NCBI GenBank assembly: GCA_900095095.1
Contig: FMBT01000557.1
Location: 1-52,960 of the forward strand
Reading direction: 5' to 3'
Length of the DNA: 52,960 nucleotides
DNA from: Fragilariopsis cylindrus CCMP1102
Lineage: Eukaryota; Bacillariophyta; Bacillariophyceae; Bacillariales; Bacillariaceae
The notes beneath the pieces are model-generated. The model did no database searches. It was not told the origin of the DNA and worked only from the letters and a program-made list of their open reading frames with translations. Below, one piece after another: positions 44,505 through 52,960 of this stretch. How positions within the stretch are numbered: the stretch's first letter is position 1; every line of letters begins with the position of its first letter. The translations under genes and the position numbers were made by a program.

Positions 44505-45505
44505 GATTGTTTTGATTTGAATTATTTTATGATTGTTTTTGCAGAGGATTTCTAGAATTGTGAGAACAAGTGTGGTTTTTTGATCCAAATTACTCCACTC
44601 TTAGCATTATCTAGTATATATTACAAGTTTAATTTGTATTTCTTTTTCCCTCTTTCATTTTATACAGTGGCTCTTAGCGTTGATCAATTTCACTCGATAG
44701 AACCTAATGTGCTTCTCCGACCACTGCATACGTTATTCTATCTAGTGACACTTTCATTTTTAAGCTTCGCTCTCGGATGTATTTTTGCATTTTATTTTGC
44801 GTGTTCTTTACGGTATAACTTTATCCCTTTGTGACCTTTAGACCAGTCTCCGCGTTCTTTCCATTACAGCACTTTAACTAACTTGTACAGTACCATTCTT
44901 CTGTTCTTTATGTAAAGAAAAGTGGGTACAGTACGCGTGAGTGACCCTACAAATAAAACAACAAAGCCATATCATAGCGACGCATTTTAGGCACGTGCAA
45001 TCAAAAGTGACACGGCGAATTCAGAGAAAGACCCCTCAAAACTAGACCTCTCAGAGAGAAGGAGACAACAAATAAAACGATTGATTCGACTACAAGTATG
45101 GAAATGATGAATGATGATACAGTAGGAATAATATATTATTATTTTGCCTAAATGCTGCTGTACAGTATATGTATGTATGTGTCTATACAGTAGTTAGATA
45201 TTTTGTTCAGAAAAACTGTATGCATACTTCCTGTCCTACATAACTATAAGCCATAATAGTTCTATGTAGGAAAAACAGTTATAGTTGTGTTACTATTATT
45301 ATACCATTATATTACAAAACGTAGGAATTGTATATAACAATTAATTGTATATCATTTATAATATATTTATCATTTACAGTTGCAGTTGCATTTAAAATAC
45401 TTCACACTTTGAATTTAGGTCGTCCTTCTCGATGAAGAATTTTTAGATTCTTCAATTGTAGGAAAAATATGCGACAAAATCCCCAAACGTGTTGAACGAA
45501 TTTCA
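44505..45505. other. Upstream region of paralogue 2 and intergenic DNA
   Basis: Conserved with the upstream region of paralogue 1 to about 45090, then the second X block (45149-45310), then AT-rich downstream DNA of the TBC gene. No gene is supported. Confidence 0.55.
44760..44785 (-). promoter_or_regulatory. Single CTTCCGAGAGCGAAG-type motif upstream of paralogue 2
   Basis: AAGCTTCGCTCTCGGATGTA on the plus strand, about 258 bp upstream of the start codon at 44504. It matches the motif found upstream of paralogue 1 and of LPMO-FAS1. Confidence 0.45.
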
Positions 45506-48500
45506 TCATGAATTGTTTCGTTTTTCGAAGCGTAATTGTAATTTGAGTTTGATGACATTCAATGTTGATGTCGATGTTGCTTTCGTATCAATAATCGATG
45601 ATGAAGTTAATGTTAATGTTAATGTTGACGACGACGACGGAGAGATGGTTGATGATGATGCTGATGATTCCATAGTATTAGTACTACTACTACTAGTTGG
45701 CATAACAATGTTGTCACCGCCATCGTTCATCTTCGTCGGTGGTTTGTTTACTACCATTCCCGGTGTTAGTAAATGGAATTTACCAATCCCTGACGATAAC
45801 TGTTGTTGTTGCTGTGGTTGTTTGGATACGCTTGGTTGTAATGTATTCTGTAAACGTGGTAAAAGTATATCAGCAGCCTTTTTCATGGTAGCAGCAGCAG
45901 TAGCATCGTAGTCCTCAACAACAACGGTAGTACGTGTAGTGGTTTCTGGTATGCATGATGAGGATGCAGAAGAAGGAGACGACGACGATAACGGCGACGA
46001 AAATGATGACAGCGACGGTACTATTAGTAACGACGTTGATGAGAATAACCATCCTTTTGTCGTAAAAGTAGAGAAGAAAGATGAGGATAATGACGTAGAA
46101 TCATTATTATCATTATTATAATAAAAGGCCTTTCCTCCCATAGTAGTAGCAAGTACACCAATAAATACAACACCACAACCACCGGCAACCATTAGGGTGC
46201 GTCGACGACGTCGACGACGTCTTTGTTGTTTTAATATTTGACGTTGACGTTTTTTGCCTTCCATACCAGGTCCGTACCCAATAGCAGCAACAACACGATC
46301 TTCAGGATGACATCGTACATATTCCATTGGATCATCAACAACGCCAACTCCTGTAATACCACCAACAACAACACTCCTTGTTGTATTATTGGTGTTTGCG
46401 TCGTCGATCATGGTATTATCATGATCATGATCATCGTGATCATTATTATGATAAACTGAAACAATTGTTTTCAATTCATCTCTTATTAGGTTCTTGTTGT
46501 TATTATTGTTATTGTTATTGCTATTATTTCTACCTTGACCTTGGCGACCTTGATTACGACGACGTCGACGATCATTTCTTGATGTTGGTTTTAGTCCTAA
46601 ATCGAATCGTAATTTTTGTTTTTCAATCCAATCACTTGTACAGGATGATACAATAGACCATGGTGGTGGATGTGGATTTAGTAATGCAATTTGTTCCTGG
46701 ACATTAATTTCTTCAGTATCAATATTATTATTATCGTTTGTGGTAGTATCAGTATTACTATTATTAGGTGATGATGATAATAATGATATTTGACTATCCC
46801 AGTCATCTGAATAATACAATTTTGCTATTTCAACTAAAGAATTTGGTGGATATTTTTTCATGTATTGTAATGCTGTATCTAATACAGATTCAAATGGTAC
46901 AGGATTATTATCTTCAATCATCGTTATATTGATGTTTGTATTAGTACTATCACCTTCAGTGTTGGAATTTTGGTTATTGTCATGACTAGTATCGATTGAT
47001 GATGTGGTAGTCCTAGTATTGTTGTTGATACCTCCTACCCATGGTTCACCCCAACTTCCACTAACAAGTGTTGTATTACTATCTTTTGATATAAAATCAG
47101 CTTCTTCTGTTGAAATTACAGTACGATCAGCAACAACAGGTTCTTGTTGTTGGTGTTGAAGAGTTACCAAGCTTCCACTTGCTAAACTACCAGATCCGGT
47201 AGCAGTTGCACCCATCTTCATCGTCCGACTACCGGGAGTTGCAGCACAACTACTTTCACCACCAGCAATACTTGTTGGAAAAGATGATTCAGTACCACAG
47301 TAGGATGTAGTATCATCATTCGTACAATTACTCATGATAGTATCATCATCGAATTCACTTTGTTCTTCATCTAAACAGGAATCAATATCATTATTATTAC
47401 TACTGTTAGTAATTGCACTAGTATTAATAATAGTTTCTTCACCACCACCACCACCTTCTTCCTCATCATCAGAAATATAGGTAATAATATTATCATTATA
47501 TCCATCTCCTTGACGTTTTTTATATCCAACCTGACAGGAATGTTTTGGTAATGATGCTAAACATTGATGCAATGCAGCAAAATCACAATCAGTTTCTAAT
47601 ATTATACGTCGATTATATGGATGCTATCAATGATATAGTATATAGACGATAAAAACAAGAAGACAAGACAAGCGAGAATGGATTAGTTAGTAGTATGTGA
47701 TTTCACAATATAAAAACTGCTCCTATAGATAAATAAATAAAACATCATACGTCAATCAATCAAACAATTGTGCATTTTGGTTGTTACAATACTTTATTAC
47801 TACTTACAGTCATCATACTTAATGCAGTATAGACAGGTAATAATGGATGACCAACAATGAATGCATCAAATAAACGTTTCACAAATTGGTATCACGTATA
47901 TCATGTGCATACCAGGTAATGATCCAACTCAAACAGAAATAGGGTTCCATATCCGCATCTAATAAATGATCATGTACTTCTCGATCCAGTTTCCGTAATA
48001 ATGGAAACAAAATTAATTTTAATCCAGTTTGTAATTTTAAAAAATCACTCTGTAATGCATCTCCAAAATGACTAAAACTGATCTGACATAATACTTTGGA
48101 TGGTAATTCTAAATCACCAATATTATTACAATTGTTATTATTATTATTAAAATCTCCTACACCACCCGGTACGTGCATTGTTTCATTATTTGTACCAGCA
48201 CCACCTAATGCATGTAGAATATACATGCCACATCATGATAACCTTGATAATATCGTAATCGATTATTTGGATTTGTTAGTCCATCCTTTTCATCACTACG
48301 ATCATAACTTTCAACTAATGTTAGATTGATCAAATTCGCTAGACGGCGTTGTTTCTTTTTCAATAAAACAGATATCTTTCGATTTCTTCTATATTTCGCC
48401 GAATGAGAATGATGCCTTGATTTTTTTGATTGGACTTATAGTATTAGGAATACTACCTTCCGAATAATCCCGCGTCCTCCTCTTGTGGAATTTTGTGTAA

Positions 48501-50279
48501 TTGATTTATGTTGTGATCGTCGAGAACGTTGACTACCTGTTAATAAATGCCATGTACAACGTGCACATCACGATCAATCTGTAAAATATCCATTGATTCT
48601 ACTAGAAGCGTGGAGGATGGGGTCCTAAATGATAATATTCATTATGTTGTTGTTGTTGTGACGACTCATTTGCTTGTAATAATTCATGTTCGGCATCAAT
48701 TTCAATTGTTGGAACGGATGGCTTCTGCGATGATGATGATTTCGTCGCTTTAACTGCTTCTTCTTCTTTTTAGAATCATATATATTCATTAGAGGAAGGA
48801 TATCATCAAATTGTAATGGATCATATTATGATCAAGACCAACTAATTTTGGCCATGCACGTTTTCTCAACGTATCTTATTATTATATTATAAGAAAAACA
48901 AAACAAGAAGGGGATGATGATGTGAGATGACGCAATCAATATATATATATACCAAAATAAGGGAAAAGGTTATCGTTTTGTCACAATATATTGAAATAGA
49001 GAGAGAGAGAGAGAGAGAAAGAAAGAAAGAAAGAGAAAGACGCGTGCCGTTCCATTCCATTCCCCAAGTTTTCTTGTTCTTTAAATCCATAAAAAGAATC
49101 TGGATTTTGTCTTCTTGAAAGAAACCTCAACAACTTGTGACGGAGAGAGAGAGAGAGAGAGAGATTGCTCATGCATCCGTCACGTCACAGAAATGTGGAT
49201 TGATGGATGATCCATTTCCGTTTCAGTTCAGTTCCTTTTGCCTGGAAATTGTGGTGGTAGTTCGATTCACTTCACTTCACTTGGATTCGCCATTTTGATA
49301 TTGATATTGAATCAATCCATATATCGACATGACTTGATTTGACTTTGACTTGATTTGACTTTGACTTTCAATTTGACATGACTTGTGCTACCGGCGGTAC
49401 AGTACAGTACAGTACAACACTTGTTTGTACTGCACACTTCTGGATATCGGAAGGACTGTTTATCTTCTTGGTTGTTGTTCTTGTTGTCTTGAAGAAAAGC
49501 AAGCAAGAAAGCCAAGTCCAGTCGTTCGTTCGTTCGTTTTGAAGATGGAAACAGAGCGGACGGGGAGGAAGGAGAAGGCTGATTCATTCCGATCGACTAA
49601 CTCGTAACGATCGACTCGATCGAAAACTTCCATCTATTTCATTCTTTCTCTATCTATATCTCTCTCTCTCTCTCTCAAGTCTTCTTATTCACAAGGAAGT
49701 TAAGTGAAAGTGACACGTTGGTTGGTTTTGCTTCGCTTCGCTATCTTGCGTTCGTTGGCATTATTATTGCATTGCATTTTTCTTTATCTCTCTTTCTTTC
49801 TCTCCTTCTCTTTTCAACACATTCACACACACGCGCACATACACACAACCAGATCGAATCGATCGACTTACCATTGACAAGACCACCAGGTGTTAATGCT
49901 AATTCACGTAATTTCCATAAATTAATATTATTATTATTTGATTCGTCTGATAATGGAGGAGATAAAATCGAATCAATTTCTATTTCTTTTTTTCTTAAAT
50001 ATGGATTTGGATTTATATTTTGATGGAAGCACCAATTGAATCGTTACTACTTATATGCTTCTTATTCTTTCTTTTTTTATTCCGTCGTCTTGAACTTCTT
50101 GATCCAGCTGTTATACTATTGTGCGACATATTGTCATCTTCTTCTTCATCGTTATCGTGAAGTGTTAGGGGTGTCATTCTAGGATCATTATTACTATTGG
50201 CGTTATTAAATGATAATTCTTCGGCTTCCCCCATTCCTGCTATACCTGACACTGACATCCTTTTTCTTTCTTCTGCCAT
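45506..50279 (-). CDS. TBC1D20-like Rab GTPase-activating protein, with a long C-terminus and multiple frame breaks
   Basis: Three exons: 50279-49872, 48874-47808, 47623-45506, with introns of 997 and 184 bp (GTAAGT donors). Homology signs for the TBC1D20 branch: LWKLRELALTPGGLVN, LRKRAWPKLVGL, IDRDVQR (arginine finger), RLRYYQGYHDVACI (glutamine finger YQG), LDREVHDHLLDADMEPYFCLSWIITWYAHDI, RLFDAFIVGHPLLPVYTALSMM and HPYNRRIILETDCDFAALHQCLASLPKHS. Exon 1 has one break (about 50020) and exon 2 has six or more (47,880-48,830). Nearly all need one added base, and phases close when they are restored. Exon 3, 706 codons, is intact: Asn/Ser-rich, then a basic run (eight Arg) and the membrane-like TLMVAGGCGVVFIGVLATTMGG. 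The role is Rab inactivation, probably at the ER as for TBC1D20; the membrane anchor is consistent. Confidence 0.8.
48875..49871 (-). other. First intron of the TBC gene, microsatellite-rich
   Basis: Donor GTAAGTCG at 49871, acceptor AATAATAAG ending at 48875. It contains GA runs (about 48998-49035 and 49143-49163), TTGACTTGA repeats (49328-49372), a CAGTA array (49398-49413) and CT/CA runs. All reading frames here are simple-sequence artefacts. It is long compared with the other introns (100-310 bp). Confidence 0.65.
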
Positions 50280-51186
50280 ATTACTACTAACGTTAGTAGG
50301 ACAACTTTGAAATTGAAATTTGAAATTACCACTGCTCTCTGAGTACTCTCTTGGTTCGGAAGGACGATTGTTGTTCTTTCTTTCTTTTCAAAGACGAAGA
50401 TAGATAGATGGAGCGATCACTACGAAATAATTCACCTACAGTTCCTTCTTTTTGCTTTGCTTTGCTTTGCTTTGCTTGTTGTTCTTGTTTGTTTGCTGTT
50501 GGAGTGCCTTTACTGTACTAGTTGTCTGTTTGTGCACTAACGGAAAGCAAACGCAATCAATCGCAAGCACGGTACAGTAGTAGACACTAGTCGTAGCTTA
50601 ATAGATAGTGGATGCAAATCCGTGACTTGACTGGCTTGTCTTACTCGAATTTTCTTGTTTTTTGTTTTCAACCTAAATACATTTTATTTTTCAAAAAAAA
50701 ACAAATGACTCGACTCGTCATTCACTCATGATTCGAATCACGGTAGATTTCCTCAACTCTCTCTTTCATTCTCTTTCTCGCATGCTCACTCACTCACTCA
50801 CTCCCTCTAGCTAGTAAATTGCCAACCACTTGAAAAAGGGAATGAATGGAATGCCCTCCAAATGCCAAATGCCATGAATCATGCATGTCATGTCATATTA
50901 AGTTAATCTTCATCAAGCAAGTACATTACATTACGTATCATGGTGGACTGTTCTTTTTTTTTGTGCCAATGAAATAGAATGAAGGCATCACCTCTAGATG
51001 AGGTAGGTGTGCGTGTGGCACAGTATGTCTCTCAGATCACGTGGCACAGTATGTCTCTCAGATCACGTGGCACAGTATGTCTCTCAGATCATGGCCTATA
51101 TATTGGTGATCTAAACAGGATTGTGATGTAATCCCCAGAAAGTTATCTTTTTTACCTCAAGTAAAGCCCAACACACCCATGCTTAT
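50280..51186. other. Upstream region of the TBC gene
   Basis: Probably holds the promoter near 50280-50600. It also has a TTTGC/CTTTG array (50450-50475), a CACTCACT run (50787-50802), and the 26-bp triple repeat at 51015-51092. CTAACGTTAG is at 50286-50295. No gene is supported. Confidence 0.5.
51015..51092 (+). repeat. 26-bp tandem repeat, three copies
   Basis: GTGGCACAGTATGTCTCTCA plus GATCAC, repeated at 51015, 51041 and 51067; the last ends GATCAT. Each junction creates CACGTG. Confidence 0.95.
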
Positions 51187-51779
51187 TTAACAGGATTCCT
51201 GTTATAAGGATTTTTTTGCGATTTTGCGCGTGTTAATACCACGCGATAATTTTCACTCAAAAAAGAAGAAAAAAGATGAAAAACTTTGGTTAATATGTAA
51301 TAGACAAAGACATCGACAAAATAAGTTAGGATTTGACGCATGGAAGGTCGAACCAACGTCCATATATATTGATTCGAGGCCGATTGTAACCAACTGCCCC
51401 ACATGACGAGTTACGTTGATTCACATGTCTACACAAATATTTTGAGTATTTGAATTATAAAAAAATCGCGCAGAAAACCACTTAGAATATTCCACGTGCT
51501 TTTACACGTGCCGGGTTCGATACCCAACGGTCACCGCGAATTTTCCTACTATGGCTCTTCCGATTTATTATTATTGCCCGATATTACGCTGTAGGTGCGG
51601 CCGATACAAAGAACTTTTCGTGTATTTTCACTCAATAAGAACGCACGCGCCGTTGAACGGAGATATACCGTCTCTCAATAGGGGGGTGTAAGTCCATTTT
51701 TTGAGGGAAATATGCCCCTACAAAAAATTGACCCCAAAAAGTGGCTCGCCACCGCGAGCCATAACAGGAATCCTGTTAA
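51187..51779. mobile_element. MITE-like element with identical 19-bp inverted ends
   Basis: TTAACAGGATTCCTGTTAT (51187-51205) is exactly inverted at 51761-51779. Each end is itself nearly a palindrome around CAGGA(T/A)TCCTG. TTAA borders both ends, as with piggyBac-type TTAA insertion, although TTAA is palindromic so this is weak. The 593-bp interior has no gene. It includes a minus-strand stretch resembling a decayed tRNA (GGCAGTTGGTTA at about 51395, GTTGGTTCGACC at about 51350), a plus-strand CGGGTTCGATACCC (51511-51524) like a T-arm or B box, a CACGTG-CTTTTA-CACGTG hairpin (about 51492-51509) and GGCTCG-CCACCG-CGAGCC (51743-51760). Confidence 0.7.
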
Positions 51780-52960
51780 GATACATGCTGAATTTATCTA
51801 TATATATTATGTTTATGTCAAAAAAAAAGAATGTGAAACAACAGCAACAAGCTACCTACATGCTATTGTGTAAGAATTTGTTGTGTATTTCTTATTTTAC
51901 TATTGTACAATCCACTCCTGATCCCATACTGATTTTCTATCTACTCATGTCAACCAACATTATGTACAATAAATATCAGAAAACAACAAGAAGAACTGCT
52001 GCTATTGGTATAGTATTACTTGTTGTGGATCCACACTTCTTGGCTCATTCACTCATGCTGGTTCTATTCTTTCTTATTGTCAACCAATTTTCTTAAAATA
52101 TGAAACAACTTCAGAACCTACCTGCTGCTATTTTGACTCTGATAGGTTTTCCAATAATAACCATGTGCTAAAGCTGGAGGAGAACAATACTCAATCAATA
52201 AGTTGGCTCAAAGTAGTGTGAAAATAATGAGCTGTGTGGGTGACACCGAACCTTTAGAAATAGTGTACAGTTTGATGGTCTAATCCTGTTAGTTTATCAG
52301 TGTGTTCAGAACTAATAACCATATGCGGAGAAACAACGATGATTCTTGCAGTGTTGAGTGAGGCATATTCCATCAAAATGCTGGTAAATGCAAACGGAAA
52401 AATAGAGGTGTGTCTGCCTACAAAGTTGCCAATCTTTTAAGCACACTTTATGATAGTTATAATGAATTATTCCTGGTAATCTATTTGACTACTACTACTG
52501 CTTGCTACTCTACTAATCACTAGCTAGCGTGTTCTAGTTAGCATAGGCAGGCAGGCAGGCAGGCGGGCAATAATATTGTGTGGTCAATCATTCTAAGAAA
52601 GTAAAACTTCTACACATGCCAGAGTTTTGTTCCTGATAGTTATTTGTGGTGGTAGTATACATTACATACTTAAGGTGAAGCTGTAATAGTTAGTATGTGT
52701 GTGCATGATGTGTGTGAATGTATCCATTACGTGTGTGTGTGTGTGTGTGTGTGGCGTGTTCCGGCTCAAGGTGATTTCTTGACATGCTTACGGGACTCAA
52801 TGCTTTGATTCAATAATATCAGCGATAGGCTCGCGACAAGGAAAATAAGGAAAATTCTTCTGAAATTATTAAGAATTGAAATGGAAAATTATCACATCAA
52901 CATGAAAATGGGAATGTATTGAATCGAACCTCCATGGATATTGCTCTGTTTAACATAAAC
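51780..52960. other. Intergenic DNA to the end of the window
   Basis: No supported gene. It holds a GGCA array (about 52549-52566) and a (GT)n run (about 52731-52752). The 51701-52096 frame begins inside the MITE-like element and has no recognisable domain. A GGTTCGATTC word on the minus strand near 52930 is not part of a foldable tRNA. Confidence 0.5.

Larger units (their letters stand above)
43360..45090. repeat. Segmental duplication, copy 2
   Basis: Partner of 39770-41605, same orientation, offset about 3.5 kb. Further duplicated blocks at 43116-43300 and 45149-45310 lie on either side, so the original tandem unit was probably larger than the gene. Confidence 0.85.

Noticed and set aside
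48887..49172. Frames rich in Ser/Leu or Arg/Glu inside the TBC intron
   Set aside because: Products of GA/TC microsatellites.
51330..51410. A functional tRNA gene in the MITE-like element
   Set aside because: The A-box and B-box-like parts are present, but the acceptor stem pairs at only about four of seven positions and no anticodon stem forms.
52920..52940. GGTTCGATTC word on the minus strand at the window end, like a tRNA B box
   Set aside because: The flanks do not form a T-stem and no A box or acceptor stem is visible.

Overview
The window reads as nuclear DNA of a photosynthetic stramenopile, most likely a diatom; the species cannot be named from the sequence. Reasons: spliceosomal introns of about 100-300 bp (one near 1 kb) with GTAAGT-type donors; AT-rich intergenic DNA full of microsatellites; proteins swollen by Asn, Asp, Gln, Ser and Thr runs; a plastid-type N-terminus with Phe just after the predicted signal cleavage; secreted Cys-rich modules and RRL/RREL basic motifs of the kind seen in diatom surface proteins. 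No operons, rRNA or tRNA genes, or CRISPR arrays are visible.

Layout, left to right. 0.2-4.4 kb: a small secreted Cys-rich protein and a long secreted or membrane-anchored Cys-module protein. 5.4-6.4 kb: an ankyrin-repeat protein. 7.8-9.3 kb: a polyglutamine protein. 11.1-13.7 kb: a small plastid-targeted membrane protein convergent with an ABHD14-like hydrolase; the hydrolase is divergent from an EDR2-type (DUF1336) gene at 14.3-15.8 kb. 15.9-18.5 kb: a satellite block with 375-bp higher-order repeats. 19.5-21.5 kb: a two-domain SAM methyltransferase whose second half resembles sarcosine/dimethylglycine (glycine betaine) methyltransferases. 25.6-27.1 kb: an unrecognised protein with a Cys-basic motif and Ala/Gln-rich tail. 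28.6-29.5 kb: a four-helix membrane protein. 30.4-32.6 kb: a five-exon gene fusing a secreted LPMO-like (chitin-binding type 4) domain to a fasciclin (FAS1) domain. 34.8-36.6 kb: a DNA transposon with terminal inverted repeats, carrying a Myb/trihelix-like gene and no transposase. 37.3-38.1 kb: a glycine-rich single-helix protein. 38.5-39.4 kb: a TTTGGA minisatellite. 39.8-45.3 kb: a segmental duplication with two copies of a secreted protein gene and a further small secreted protein between them. 45.5-50.3 kb: a TBC1D20-like Rab-GAP. 51.2-51.8 kb: a MITE-like element bounded by TTAA and an identical inverted 19-mer.

Two features run across genes. First, six genes are interrupted by frame breaks, nearly all repaired by adding one base, often in a homopolymer; splice phases close exactly once those bases are restored. 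This looks more like uncorrected long-read deletion error than decay, except that one exon of the TBC gene carries at least six. Second, a motif CTTCCGAGAGCGAAG recurs 215-290 bp upstream of three secreted-protein genes (LPMO-FAS1 and the two duplicated genes) and was not noticed elsewhere.

All functional names rest on motif recognition by eye. No searches were run.
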